Counted from the stretch's first letter, positions 32,286 through 42,271 are shown. The stretch is DNA of 45,629 nt from JAAYRQ01 sp035647815 (GCA_035647815.1 DASRMR010000021.1:1-45629), one strand, 5' to 3'. Translations and numbers: made by a program. The notes: generated from the letters alone by a model not told the origin.

Positions 32286-33386
32286 TTAACGATTAGTGCT
32301 ATATCTAGATATATTTAACAACAAACCTACAGCGATCATGGTAAATAGTAATGAATTACCCCCATAACTGATAAAAGGTAAAGTTATACCTGTCACTGGT
32401 AGTGCACCCGAAACTACACCTATGTTTATAATAGCTTGAAATGTTATCATAACTGTAAGACCAGTAGCTAAGAGACTCCCAAAAGTATCAGGAGCGTTTA
32501 TAGCGATTTTAAATCCTCGCCAAGCTAACAAAAGAAATAAAGCAATAACAAAAAAAGCTCCTATAAATCCTAATTCTTCACCTAAAATAGCGAATATAAA
32601 ATCGGTGTGTTGTTCAGGTAAATAAAAGAACTTCTGGCGACTTCTACCTAAACCCATACCGAATAAACCACCTGATCCTAAGGCATATAACGACTGAATA
32701 GTTTGAAAACCTTCGTCACTAGCATATTTCCAAGGATTTATAAAAGCTATAAATCTTTCCATACGATAAGGAGCTACCGCAATAATACCAGCTATACCAC
32801 CTATTCCCGTCAAGGCAATCAAACCTAAATGCGACCATTTTGCCCCTGCTGCCATAAGCATAAAGAAAACTGTTCCAGAAATAGCAAAAGCAGTACCTAA
32901 ATCTGGTTGCTTCATAATTAAGCCTGCTACGATTAACAATAAGACTAAATAAGGTAGTATGCCTCCAGTAATCGTTTTTATTTTACTTAGGTTAACCTCA
33001 AGAGTTCTTGCTAAGAACATCACCATGGCTATTTTAGCTAGCTCAGAAGGCATGAAACTTAGTATGCCTACCCCCAACCATCTAGAAGCACCTTTTACAT
33101 CAGTACCTAATGGAGTAATAACTAAAATTAGACATACTATAGTTATTACCATTAATGGTAGGGCAAATCCTTTCAACCTCAAATAATTGATTTTCATTAT
33201 TACAATCATTGCTATAAGGCCAATCATGCTCCATATTAATTGCTTTTTAAAAAAATAGTAAGCATCATCATAGCGTACATTGGCAGTTACAGCACTAGAG
33301 CTAAAGACCATTACTAGCCCAATCCCTATTAATATTAAGGTGGTAACGAATAACACAAAGTCAGGTGGCCCCTTTTTTAACCTCAC
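32286..33386 (-). CDS. ftsW: SEDS glycosyltransferase FtsW/SpoVE
   Basis: Polytopic SEDS-family enzyme that polymerises lipid II in partnership with a class B PBP. 366 aa with about ten hydrophobic segments. Family motifs: GASRWLGVGILSFMPSELAK (its Arg-Trp-rich start), MKQPDLGTA, GSGGLFGMGLGRSRQKFFYL, PEQHTDFIFAILGEELGFIG and PFISYGGNSLLFTM. Start GTG 33386 has GGAGGG 8 nt upstream. Its slot between murD and murG is that of B. subtilis spoVE, whose partner is SpoVD; a SpoVD-like PBP is encoded upstream. With only one SEDS gene here, it may serve vegetative division, cortex synthesis or both. Confidence 0.94.
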   Translation of the reverse strand: MRLKKGPPDFVLFVTTLILIGIGLVMVFSSSAVTANVRYDDAYYFFKKQLIWSMIGLIAMIVIMKINYLRLKGFALPLMVITIVCLILVITPLGTDVKGASRWLGVGILSFMPSELAKIAMVMFLARTLEVNLSKIKTITGGILPYLVLLLIVAGLIMKQPDLGTAFAISGTVFFMLMAAGAKWSHLGLIALTGIGGIAGIIAVAPYRMERFIAFINPWKYASDEGFQTIQSLYALGSGGLFGMGLGRSRQKFFYLPEQHTDFIFAILGEELGFIGAFFVIALFLLLAWRGFKIAINAPDTFGSLLATGLTVMITFQAIINIGVVSGALPVTGITLPFISYGGNSLLFTMIAVGLLLNISRYSTNR

Positions 33387-33414
33387 CTACAAATCCCTCC
33401 ACCAGTACAAACTT

Positions 33415-34779
33415 TTAAACTCCGCATACAGAGTCGACTAACTCACAGAAAATATCTCCTCTTTGTTCATAACTATCAAACATATCCCAGCTTGCACAAG
33501 CAGGTGATAAAAGTACAACATCACCCTTTTCAGCTAGTTGGTATGCTAGTTTAACAGCTTGATCAAGATTATCTACTTCATGTATATTCGTATAATCTCT
33601 CGCCATTACTGCAGATTTTATTTCTTCTTTAGATTCACCTAATAATATTAAGGCTTTTGACTTTTCTATTAAAACTTGGGCAAAATCATCAAATTTCGAC
33701 CCTTTATTACGTCCTCCTGCAATAAGAATGATAGGCTGATTAAAAGATTCGATAGCTTTAATTGCTGATTCTGGATTAGTAGCTTTCGAATCATTAATGT
33801 ATATAATCCCCTCATGGTTTCTCACTTCTTCCATACGGTGCTGAACTCCTTCAAATGACTTTAAAGCACTCGCTATATGTTGTGGGTTAGCACCTGCTAC
33901 TAAAGCTATCGCAGTAGCACAAAGCATGTTTTCTAGATTATGTTTACCTCTTAATGAAACCTCATCTACATTACATATCTCAGTTAAAGTGTTTTTCATA
34001 TGAGCCATTATTACACCTTCACTAATAAATACTCCTTCACTAAGTACTTGATTAGTGGAAAAATATATTATTTGGGCTTTAGATAATGCAGCAAAATCTC
34101 TCACGATTGGATCATCATAATTTAATATTGTAAAGTCATTATGACTCTGATTTTCAAATATTCTAGTTTTAGCCTTTATATAAGCTTCCATATTTTTATG
34201 CCTATCTAAATGATCAGGAGTAATATTTAAAACGCTCGAAATATATGGTCTAAAAGTACTAGTTGTTTCTAATTGGAAACTAGAAGCTTCTACACAGATA
34301 ACACCTGTGTCCATTTTATCGACTAACATAGTTAAAGGTGTACCGATATTTCCACCTGCAACGCAGTTTACTCCATCTATAGTCAAAATATGTTGTAGTA
34401 ACATAGTAGTAGTAGTTTTTCCGTTAGTACCAGTAATGGCATACATTTGTAAGTCAAGTTTTTTCAATTGGTAAGCTAGTTCAAGCTCACCTAGTATAGG
34501 AATATTAAGGTTATATGCACTTTGGATAGGTTCAATAGTTAAAGGTACCCCAGGACTAATAACTACTAAATCGTATTTCTCCTTTTTAACCTTAGGATAA
34601 GAACCTACCATCACTTCCACTTTATGTCGCATCAGGTGATCAATAGTTTCTTGCATCGACTCAGGCATTTTTATATCACAAGCCGTCACGACTGCTCCCT
34701 TTTTCACTAGGACTAAAGCAGCAGCTATCCCACTCTTGCCCATACCGATAATTAAAACTTTTTTACTAGCAAAATTCAC
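33415..34779 (-). CDS. murD: UDP-N-acetylmuramoylalanine-D-glutamate ligase MurD
   Basis: Adds D-Glu to UDP-MurNAc-L-Ala. 454 aa. N-terminal motif VLIIGMGKSGIAAALVL. P-loop AITGTNGKTTTTMLLQ. Central motifs GVICVEASSFQLETTSTFRP and NITPDHLDRHKNMEAY, where the SSFQLE sequence is the MurD hallmark. C-terminal motifs YINDSKATNPESAIKAIESF and LSPACASWDMFDSYEQRGD. Start GTG 34779. Confidence 0.97.
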   Translation of the reverse strand: MNFASKKVLIIGMGKSGIAAALVLVKKGAVVTACDIKMPESMQETIDHLMRHKVEVMVGSYPKVKKEKYDLVVISPGVPLTIEPIQSAYNLNIPILGELELAYQLKKLDLQMYAITGTNGKTTTTMLLQHILTIDGVNCVAGGNIGTPLTMLVDKMDTGVICVEASSFQLETTSTFRPYISSVLNITPDHLDRHKNMEAYIKAKTRIFENQSHNDFTILNYDDPIVRDFAALSKAQIIYFSTNQVLSEGVFISEGVIMAHMKNTLTEICNVDEVSLRGKHNLENMLCATAIALVAGANPQHIASALKSFEGVQHRMEEVRNHEGIIYINDSKATNPESAIKAIESFNQPIILIAGGRNKGSKFDDFAQVLIEKSKALILLGESKEEIKSAVMARDYTNIHEVDNLDQAVKLAYQLAEKGDVVLLSPACASWDMFDSYEQRGDIFCELVDSVCGV

Positions 34780-34800
34780 CTAAAACACTTCCTCCAAATT

Positions 34801-35775
34801 CTAGCCAATACCTTTAAGGCTTAATAAACCTATGATCACAAATAGAAAAGATAAGAACCAGAAGAACTTTACTACTTTAGTTTCCTTCCACCCTTTTAAC
34901 TCAAAATGATGATGTATAGGACTCATTAGAAATACCCTTTTTCTGGTAGCTTGAAAATAGATTACTTGGATAATTACGCTTAATGCCTCGATTACATAAA
35001 CGCCACCAATTATGACTAAGACTAATTCTGTTTTAGTAAGTGCGGCAACAGCTGCTATAGCTCCACCTAATGCCATTGAACCAGTGTCCCCCATAAAAAT
35101 CCGGGCAGGATAACGATTAAAAAATAGAAACCCTAAACAGGCACCAGCTAATGCCACACAAAAAATGGCTAAACTATAATGACTAGTCATTATAGAAATT
35201 AGACCAAAAGCAATAGCAACAAAAAATGTTACACCACTAACTAATCCATCTAGACCATCAGTTAAATTAACTGCATTAGAAGTACCCATTAAGACTAATA
35301 TTACAAAAGGTATGTATAAAAAAGCTAAATCAATATGACTACCAGTAAAAGGTATAGTAACTATAGTCCCTCGATCAAAATAAAAAATGAGCAAAAGACC
35401 AAAGATTAATCCGATTAGTAGCTGTAGACCTAGTTTTTCCCGCGCCCTCAAACCTAGTGACCTTTTCAATACTACCTTAATATAATCATCCCAAAAGCCA
35501 ATAGCCCCAAAAGCTAACATTATAAAAACGGCCGTTAATGCTTCAACACTTGCCCCGGCCGTTAAAAAAGTAGCAACCATTACTGCAGTAATAATCATTA
35601 TACCACCCATAGTAGGGGTACCTGCCTTAGCATAATGCCGTTTTGGCCCTTCTTCCCTTATGTTTTGCCCTACTTTAAGACGGTTTAAAAATGGTATCAT
35701 AATCGGTCCTAATATAATCATGGTTATAATCGATATGATTCCAGCAAGTAAAGGTTTCATTATTATTTCTGGCAT
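34801..35775 (-). CDS. mraY: Phospho-N-acetylmuramoyl-pentapeptide transferase MraY
   Basis: Integral membrane enzyme that makes lipid I from UDP-MurNAc-pentapeptide and undecaprenyl phosphate. 324 aa with about ten membrane segments. Catalytic motifs: the Asp pair in GFWDDYIKVVLKR, NAVNLTDGLDGLVSGVT, FMGDTGSMALGG, and the His cluster MSPIHHHFELKGW. AKAGTPTMGGIM at the N-terminus is conserved. The start is ATG 35775. Confidence 0.97.
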   Translation of the reverse strand: MPEIIMKPLLAGIISIITMIILGPIMIPFLNRLKVGQNIREEGPKRHYAKAGTPTMGGIMIITAVMVATFLTAGASVEALTAVFIMLAFGAIGFWDDYIKVVLKRSLGLRAREKLGLQLLIGLIFGLLLIFYFDRGTIVTIPFTGSHIDLAFLYIPFVILVLMGTSNAVNLTDGLDGLVSGVTFFVAIAFGLISIMTSHYSLAIFCVALAGACLGFLFFNRYPARIFMGDTGSMALGGAIAAVAALTKTELVLVIIGGVYVIEALSVIIQVIYFQATRKRVFLMSPIHHHFELKGWKETKVVKFFWFLSFLFVIIGLLSLKGIG

Positions 35776-35815
35776 ACTACCTGTACTCCTATCTGTATAA
35801 AAGGTGATATTTAAA

Positions 35816-37204
35816 TTATTTAACTAGCCAGTCGTTTATCAACATTTCCAGTTGCATTCCTCTAGAAGCCTTAAAAAGTATTACATCAGTTTTTTTAAGG
35901 TTATGTTTCATATAATGTAAACATTCTACCTTATCCGTAAAATGATAAACACTAGCTCTGTCCATTCCAGCTTGAATAGCACCTTCTGCTATATATGTGC
36001 CCAGTTGACCAACTGTTATAAGTATATCTACCTTATTAGCTACTACTGACATACCTACACTTAAGTGCCCCTCTTCTTCATACTCCCCTAACTCATACAT
36101 ATCACCTAATACTGCTACCAGCCTTTTAGTCCCCTTAAAAGCAAGACTAGTTTCTAATGCTGATAACATGGAAAGAGGATTAGCATTATATGTATCATTA
36201 ATTATTATCCCACCTTCTGGTAGATGGGATATAGCTAATCTATTTCCAGCCGGCTTATAACTAGCTATCTGTTTAATGATATCTTGAATAGTTACACCTA
36301 ATAAAAAGGCTGTACCAGCTGCAGCTACAACATTTAAAGCTAATTTAGGAGCTGGGATAGGAAACTCAAGTTTAACTCGTTCTTGAAAAAGCTCTACATC
36401 AATAATTAACCCATTTTCATTACTAATCACTTCAATTATCCTACAATCACATCCATGATTATATCCAAATGTGTATTGTCTACAAGGATAATCTTTAGCA
36501 ACTTTTAATAATAGACTATTATCTCCATTTATTAAAGCAAAGTTTTTTTCTGATAATTTTTCTAATACTTCACATTTTGCTTGAGCAATATTTTCAAGTG
36601 TACCTAAAGTTTCTAAATGTACTAGTTCAACATTTGTGATAATAGCACAAGTTGGCATGGCAATATTAGCTAATCTTAAAATTTCTCCTTTAGCTCGCAT
36701 TGCCATCTCAACTACTGCTGCCTCATGATGATCTTCTATTTTCAGTAAAGTTAGTGGCAAACCAATATCATTATTAAAATTACCTTCCGTATAATGAGTA
36801 TTAAAACTGCTAGTAAGACAAGTAGATAAAATTTCCTTAGTAGTGGTTTTACCTACACTACCAGTAACTGCTACAATAGGAATATCGAATTGTTTTCTAT
36901 ATTCTTTAGCTATCTCTTGTAATGCTACAAGCGTATCATCTACTAATATAAGAATTTTGTCTTCTATCATGTTAATATTTATATCTTCTGTCGATGAGAC
37001 TATCGCAACCTGAGCTCCTTTATTAAAGGTTTCATCTACAAATTTATGCCCATCATAGTTTTCGCCTTTTAAGGCTATAAATAGAGTTTGTGCATCTATT
37101 TTTTGCCTAGAATCAGTAATTATATTTCTAATAAAAAGATTGCCTTTACCTATTTTCTTACCTCGACAACTCGATATAATAAAGTCTAATGTTAATTCAT
37201 TCAT
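35816..37204 (-). CDS. murF: UDP-MurNAc-tripeptide-D-alanyl-D-alanine ligase MurF
   Basis: Adds the D-Ala-D-Ala dipeptide to complete the pentapeptide. 462 aa. P-loop VAVTGSVGKTTTKEIL, the GSVGKTTTKE form typical of MurF. NDIGLPLTLLKIEDHHEAAV and IVNVELVHLETLG-type TNVELVHLETLGTL follow. C-terminal region INDTYNANPLSMLSALETS and LGDMYELGEYEEEGHLSVG. The ATG overlaps the murE stop by one base (TAATG), so translation is coupled. Confidence 0.97.
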   Translation of the reverse strand: MNELTLDFIISSCRGKKIGKGNLFIRNIITDSRQKIDAQTLFIALKGENYDGHKFVDETFNKGAQVAIVSSTEDININMIEDKILILVDDTLVALQEIAKEYRKQFDIPIVAVTGSVGKTTTKEILSTCLTSSFNTHYTEGNFNNDIGLPLTLLKIEDHHEAAVVEMAMRAKGEILRLANIAMPTCAIITNVELVHLETLGTLENIAQAKCEVLEKLSEKNFALINGDNSLLLKVAKDYPCRQYTFGYNHGCDCRIIEVISNENGLIIDVELFQERVKLEFPIPAPKLALNVVAAAGTAFLLGVTIQDIIKQIASYKPAGNRLAISHLPEGGIIINDTYNANPLSMLSALETSLAFKGTKRLVAVLGDMYELGEYEEEGHLSVGMSVVANKVDILITVGQLGTYIAEGAIQAGMDRASVYHFTDKVECLHYMKHNLKKTDVILFKASRGMQLEMLINDWLVK

Positions 37205-38670
37205 TATAAAAGACCCCTTAAGGTTTCTTTAGCGATTTCTCGGTCATCAAACTCTAAAACCTTCTCACCTACTAGCTGATATGTTTCATGTCCCTTGCCA
37301 GCAATTATAATTACATCGCCTTTTTTGGCCAAATGGAAAGCATGGTTTATAGCGTCTTTTCGATCAAGAATAATAGCATATCGAGAATCTTTAACCATAT
37401 TTAATCCTGGCACTATATCATCTATAATTGCTTGAGGATCCTCGCTTCTAGGATTATCAGAAGTTACTACACAAAAATTGCTGTATTCAGCAGCTATCTT
37501 ACCCATCAATGGTCGTTTACTTTTATCTCTATCTCCCCCACAACCAAAAACTGTTATTAATCTATTTTCAGCTATTTGTTTACTAGTCTTTAAAATGTTT
37601 TCTAAACCGTCAGGAGTATGTGCATAATCAACAATTACTGTGAAATCTTGCCCTAAATCAACTTGTTCAAACCTTCCCGGGATCCCCTCAATATTTGTCA
37701 ATGCTTTAGTAATAATGCTAGGTTCAATTTTTTCACTAAGTGCAAAAGCTATAGCTGCTAAAACATTATAAACACTAAACAAACCTATTAACTTCATTTT
37801 CACCTTAAATTCATGATTTTTATACTTAACGGTAAAATTAGTTCCTTTAAGACTTATATCTAAATCAATTGCTGAAACATCTGCTTCTTGCATAAGACCA
37901 TAAGTAATAGTATTACAATTTGTTTCTGCTATAAAATTTTTTCCGTGATTATCATCTACATTCACAATCGTATAATTATTTTCCTGGGCCTTAATCATTT
38001 TAAACAATTTTAACTTGGCCTTTTTATATTCATCCATATTATGGTGAAAATCCAAATGATCTTGGCTCAAATTAGAAAAAATTGCTACATTAAAATCTAG
38101 TTCGTTAACACGATACAAGTCTAAGGCGTGTGAAGATACTTCCATTACAACATAATCAGTCTCTTTTTCAACTGCTAAGTGCATAAATTCTTCAAGTTCT
38201 GGTGCTTCAGGTGTTGTATGTTGAACTTTCTTTGCCTGGTCACCGATTTTTGCATAAAGAGTGCCGATCATACCGGTTTTTTTCCCTTCTTCTTCAAGTA
38301 TCGCCTTAATAATATGAGTTATAGTAGTTTTACCATTAGTTCCTGTTACACCTACTAGACGTAATGCCTGAGTAGGTTTTTTATAATAATTAGATGCTAC
38401 TTTAGCTAGTGCTTGACGAGTATCTATAGTACGTAAAATAGTCACATCTGGAATCTCAGTAACTTCGTCTTGTACTAGAATAGCTACTGCTCCTTTATCT
38501 ATAGCAGCTTGTATATATTTATGTCCATCCGTATTAAAACCTTTTATACAAACAAAAAGCGAATTAGGCTTAACTTTTCTAGAATCATAACTTATGTAAT
38601 CAATTTTTTGGTTAAGATTACCCCATAACAATTCATATTCTATCCCTGTTAAGACTGATTCTAAATTCAT
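37204..38670 (-). CDS. murE: UDP-MurNAc-tripeptide synthetase MurE (meso-DAP type)
   Basis: Adds the third residue of the stem peptide. 488 aa. N-terminal DSRKVKPNSLFVCIKGFNTDGH. P-loop GVTGTNGKTTITHIIKAILE. The carbamylated-Lys region is LSQDHLDFHHNMDEYKKAK. The C-terminal DNPRSEDP motif recognises meso-diaminopimelate, so the wall should be of the meso-DAP type rather than lysine. GCGGDRDKSKRPLMGKIA is also conserved. It lies 17 bp after the PBP gene and overlaps murF by one base. Confidence 0.97.
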   Translation of the reverse strand: MNLESVLTGIEYELLWGNLNQKIDYISYDSRKVKPNSLFVCIKGFNTDGHKYIQAAIDKGAVAILVQDEVTEIPDVTILRTIDTRQALAKVASNYYKKPTQALRLVGVTGTNGKTTITHIIKAILEEEGKKTGMIGTLYAKIGDQAKKVQHTTPEAPELEEFMHLAVEKETDYVVMEVSSHALDLYRVNELDFNVAIFSNLSQDHLDFHHNMDEYKKAKLKLFKMIKAQENNYTIVNVDDNHGKNFIAETNCNTITYGLMQEADVSAIDLDISLKGTNFTVKYKNHEFKVKMKLIGLFSVYNVLAAIAFALSEKIEPSIITKALTNIEGIPGRFEQVDLGQDFTVIVDYAHTPDGLENILKTSKQIAENRLITVFGCGGDRDKSKRPLMGKIAAEYSNFCVVTSDNPRSEDPQAIIDDIVPGLNMVKDSRYAIILDRKDAINHAFHLAKKGDVIIIAGKGHETYQLVGEKVLEFDDREIAKETLRGLL

Positions 38671-38687
38671 GTTAAACCCCCCTTTTC

Positions 38688-40805
38688 TTATTCTCCTACC
38701 GGTTGGAACTTAACTTTAACATTTGAACCTAAGGCTAATATCTTCCCTGGTTCCGGTGATTGCTCATATGCTAAGCCATATCCTTCTGGAATTAAATGTA
38801 AGCCCAAGTTAGATAAGATTTTCGCTACCTCTTTCATAGATTTACCTTGTAAATCAGGTATGGTCACCTCGCCAGCATCTTTATTAGGATCTAAAGGTGA
38901 GAGACTAATAATAACTTGTGAACCCCTAATTAACTTAGTATTAGGCTTAGGTGTCTGTTGCCATACAATATCTCCAGTACCACTTACTTTAATATTTAAA
39001 CCTCTTTCATTCATAATTGAAATAGCCTCTGTTAAGGATAAGTTTACTACATCTGGAACTACTACCTTATTATTTTGTTTTATTTCCTCTAAATTATCTT
39101 CAGTTTCATATAAAGGGACTTCCAGATATCGGAGTGTATCTTTTACGATTTCTCTAAAAGGCGGTGCAGCTACCCACCCACCATAATATGGATACCCTTG
39201 TGGTGCATCTACCACAACTATACAGGCTATTCGCGGATTATCTGCGGGAGCAAATCCTATAAAAGATGCTACATATTCGCCACTCATATATCCACCTGTT
39301 GGTGATACCTTTTGAGCAGTCCCCGTCTTACCAGCAACCCTATACCCCTCTATAAAAGCATTTTTTCCTGTACCAGTCGATACTACTCCCTCCAAAACTA
39401 ATCTTAACCGACTAGCAGCGTCAGGTGAAATGACTTCCTTAACTATTTTAGGCTCCATAGATTTTATAATCTTACCTTCATTATCAATTACCTGTTTGAC
39501 CAAATGAGGTTGCATAAGCTTACCATCATTAGCTACTGCAGCTACTCCGTTTAATAATTGTAATGCAGTAACAGCATTAGCTTGCCCCATAGACATAGTA
39601 CCAAGATCAATTTGCTTAGCATTCTTCTCTTGCACTAGAATTCCTTCCGCTTCTCCCGGCAGATCAATCCCAGTAGCCTTACCAAATCCGAAATCATTTA
39701 GATATTTATAGAAAGTAGGAACACCTATATCTAACCCAAGTTCTACAAAAGCAACATTACATGAATTCTCTACTATTTCCGCAAAAACTTGACTACCATG
39801 AGCTTTTCTATCTGAACAACCGATAGTCTCCTTACCTATTTTAACATGACCTGGACAATAAAATTTTCTATCCTCAGATACTAAACCTTCCTCTAATGCC
39901 ATAGCAGCTGTAATAATTTTCATAGTTGATCCAGGTTCATAGGCATCATTTATGCAGAAATTTCGCCTATTTGAAGTTGGGGAATTATCATAATCATTCG
40001 GATCGAAATTAGGGCGAGATGTCATGGCCAAAACTTCACCAGTTTTGATATCCATTACGATAGCACTAGCACTTTTAGGATTGCGTTCTTTAAAAACTTT
40101 ATCAATTTCCCGTTCAGTAATGTATTGAATAGTCTCATCTATAGTAAGAATAAGATTAGCCCCATCCTTAGGTGCTATAAACTTATGGGTCGCTTCTGGT
40201 ATAGGTCTACCGCTAGCATCATGTTCTATAATAATTCTTCCCTTAGTCCCACCTACTAAATCATTATAAAAGAAATCAATCCCTTCTAGTCCAGTATTAT
40301 CTAGTCCTGAAATACCTAAAACATGACTAGCTAAAGTACCTTTAGGATAATATCTTTTACTTTCTTCAGTAAAACCTATTCCAGGTAAATCTAATTCTCG
40401 TAATATTTTAGTTTTATCCGGTTCCACTTGTCTTTTAATCCATTCAAAAGAACTTCTTCTAGTTAACCTTTCAAAAAGCTTTTCTTGGTCCATTTCTAAA
40501 ACTTGAGCTAGTTTTTGGGATATCTCCACTTCTTTTTTAGAAGCTAATATTTCGGCAGGTATAGCATAAACTGAATCTGCACTAACAGAAATAGCTAAAT
40601 CTTTTCCATTGCGATCGTAGATTATGCCTCTTTTTGATTCTACTGGTATATCCCGCATCCTATTTTGCATAGCTTTTTCAGATAAATCAGCCCCGCGTAC
40701 AAATTGAATCCAAAAAATCCTACCACCGAGTAAAAAAAATACTAATGTAAATAAGAAAAAAAGCGTTGCAATACGCTTTCTAACCATAAAATTTGTGGTT
40801 TGCAA
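38688..40805 (-). CDS. spoVD: Class B penicillin-binding protein, SpoVD/FtsI type, two PASTA domains
   Basis: Membrane-anchored D,D-transpeptidase. 705 aa. N-terminal membrane segment about residues 13-34, then the PBP dimerisation domain (IPVESKRGIIYDRNGKDLAI). Transpeptidase motifs: SxxK in EPGSTMKI (about 293-296), SxN as SCN (about 348-350), and KTG in VAGKTGTAQK. Two C-terminal PASTA domains (VVPDVVNLSLTEAISIMNER and VTIPDLQGKSMKEVAKILSN). The Cys within SCN and another exactly 19 residues earlier match the spacing of the redox-switch pair Cys332/Cys351 of B. subtilis SpoVD. The two PASTA domains and length resemble Pbp2B instead. It is the only PBP of this cluster. Start TTG 40805. Confidence 0.92.
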   Translation of the reverse strand: MQTTNFMVRKRIATLFFLFTLVFFLLGGRIFWIQFVRGADLSEKAMQNRMRDIPVESKRGIIYDRNGKDLAISVSADSVYAIPAEILASKKEVEISQKLAQVLEMDQEKLFERLTRRSSFEWIKRQVEPDKTKILRELDLPGIGFTEESKRYYPKGTLASHVLGISGLDNTGLEGIDFFYNDLVGGTKGRIIIEHDASGRPIPEATHKFIAPKDGANLILTIDETIQYITEREIDKVFKERNPKSASAIVMDIKTGEVLAMTSRPNFDPNDYDNSPTSNRRNFCINDAYEPGSTMKIITAAMALEEGLVSEDRKFYCPGHVKIGKETIGCSDRKAHGSQVFAEIVENSCNVAFVELGLDIGVPTFYKYLNDFGFGKATGIDLPGEAEGILVQEKNAKQIDLGTMSMGQANAVTALQLLNGVAAVANDGKLMQPHLVKQVIDNEGKIIKSMEPKIVKEVISPDAASRLRLVLEGVVSTGTGKNAFIEGYRVAGKTGTAQKVSPTGGYMSGEYVASFIGFAPADNPRIACIVVVDAPQGYPYYGGWVAAPPFREIVKDTLRYLEVPLYETEDNLEEIKQNNKVVVPDVVNLSLTEAISIMNERGLNIKVSGTGDIVWQQTPKPNTKLIRGSQVIISLSPLDPNKDAGEVTIPDLQGKSMKEVAKILSNLGLHLIPEGYGLAYEQSPEPGKILALGSNVKVKFQPVGE

Positions 40806-40834
40806 AAGTATGCCACCTCACATAAAATTTATTA

Positions 40835-41326
40835 TTAATTTTTCGCAGATAGCAACATTAAATTATTATATAATTTGTATAGCGGTTTATCTGCTACCTC
40901 CGAAATAGGCTTAGCGGAATCTTCAATATTATCATTTGCAATAGCAACTTTTGTTGTGGATAATTTCACAGCTAGATGCTTGTCTGGTTTATGCATACCT
41001 AAATCATTAATTGCAATTTCCTCTACTTTATCAAGTGAACAAACTCCTTGAATATCATGCTGTAATCGGGCATTAACTGTCTCATAATCTTTTAATTCTT
41101 GTTCTAAAGCTATGATTTGATAACCTAGTGAAGCACTTTTTATACAAAGATAAACTAATACTAGTGCATAAATAAAGGCTATCCCAGCAAACTTAACTAA
41201 CATCTTCTTTTTATTAGAATTTTTTTTATGATTATTTTTCGGGTTCTTTTTTACTGTTTTAACTTGAGATTCTACTTCGGTCGATGGTTCCCAGTGTCTA
41301 GAATAATCATATCCCGCCTGTACCAT
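40835..41326 (-). CDS. ftsL: Cell division protein FtsL
   Basis: Bitopic divisome protein. 163 aa: a highly basic cytoplasmic region (KTVKKNPKNNHKKNSNKKK, about residues 23-41), one membrane segment (VKFAGIAFIYALVLVYLCIK, about 44-63), and an extracytoplasmic leucine-zipper-like helix (IIALEQELKDYETVNARLQH) ending near IAINDLGMHKPDK, the usual FtsL closing motif. A further 35-residue tail is variable. Sequence identity in this family is low, so the call rests on topology, the LGM motif and its place between rsmH and the PBP gene. Confidence 0.85.
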   Translation of the reverse strand: MVQAGYDYSRHWEPSTEVESQVKTVKKNPKNNHKKNSNKKKMLVKFAGIAFIYALVLVYLCIKSASLGYQIIALEQELKDYETVNARLQHDIQGVCSLDKVEEIAINDLGMHKPDKHLAVKLSTTKVAIANDNIEDSAKPISEVADKPLYKLYNNLMLLSAKN

Positions 41327-41353
41327 ACTATTCTGCCCTCCTACTATATAGAA

Positions 41354-42271
41354 CTATATTTTAGTAGCTACACGAAGTTTCGCACTTCGAGCCCGCTTAT
41401 TATTATTAGATTCTATTTCATCAGGTATGAACGGTTTTCTTCTTTCTAATTTTAATGTTGCCTGATGGTCACATATACAAATTGGTAAACCAGGTGGACA
41501 TATGCAATCCTTGGATTTTTCTTGAAAAAAATGTTTTACTATCCTGTCTTCTAAGGAATGGAAAGTGATTATGCAAATCTTCCCATCAGGCAGTAAGGCC
41601 TCAACTGCTTGTGGCAATACATCTATAAGTGCATCAAGTTCACCATTAACAGCAATTCTTATAGCTTGGAAGCTTTTTCTTCCAGGATGCTTTTCCCTAC
41701 GATAACTTGCGGGAACTGCATTTCTTATTATTTCTACTAACTCTAAAGTTGTTTCAATACGCTTTTCTGCTCTATATCTAATTATCGCTCGGGCAATTCT
41801 ACGAGAATATCTTTCTTCACCATATTTCCATAAAATATCAGCAATATCCTCTTCAGAATAGGTGTTAACTAACTTTGCTGCGTTTAATTCTTGTTCCCTA
41901 TTCATTCTCATATCTAAAGCCGCATCTTCATGAAAACTAAAACCACGTTCACCTTGATCTAACTGAAAAGAAGATACACCTAAATCCATTACAATACCAT
42001 TTACTTTGTCTATATCTAACTGAGCAATAACCTCAGAAATATTTTTAAAATCTGCATGCACAAAAATAACATTATCAGCATTAATAGCCTTTTCGGTTTG
42101 TTGCAAAATTTCTTTATCTTTATCAATTGCTATAATCTTAGCTTCTGGATCTAACCTGTTTAATAATTCTTTCAGATGTCCTCCCCCGCCTAGGGTACAG
42201 TCGATATAAATCCCTTTTGGATCTGTTACTAGATTATCAATAGTTTCAGTAAGTAATACCGGTAAATGCAA
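41354..42271 (-). CDS. rsmH: 16S rRNA (cytosine1402-N4)-methyltransferase RsmH (MraW)
   Basis: S-adenosylmethionine-dependent methylation of C1402 in the ribosomal P site. 305 aa. SAM motif GIYIDCTLGGGGHLKELL, then IAIDKDKEIL, VNGIVMDLGVSSFQLDQGER, GFSFHEDAALDMRM, and the C-terminal ICIITFHSLEDRIVKHFF. All are standard for the family. Start TTG 42271 has AGGAG about 9 nt upstream. It follows mraZ by 12 bp. Confidence 0.97.
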   Translation of the reverse strand: MHLPVLLTETIDNLVTDPKGIYIDCTLGGGGHLKELLNRLDPEAKIIAIDKDKEILQQTEKAINADNVIFVHADFKNISEVIAQLDIDKVNGIVMDLGVSSFQLDQGERGFSFHEDAALDMRMNREQELNAAKLVNTYSEEDIADILWKYGEERYSRRIARAIIRYRAEKRIETTLELVEIIRNAVPASYRREKHPGRKSFQAIRIAVNGELDALIDVLPQAVEALLPDGKICIITFHSLEDRIVKHFFQEKSKDCICPPGLPICICDHQATLKLERRKPFIPDEIESNNNKRARSAKLRVATKI

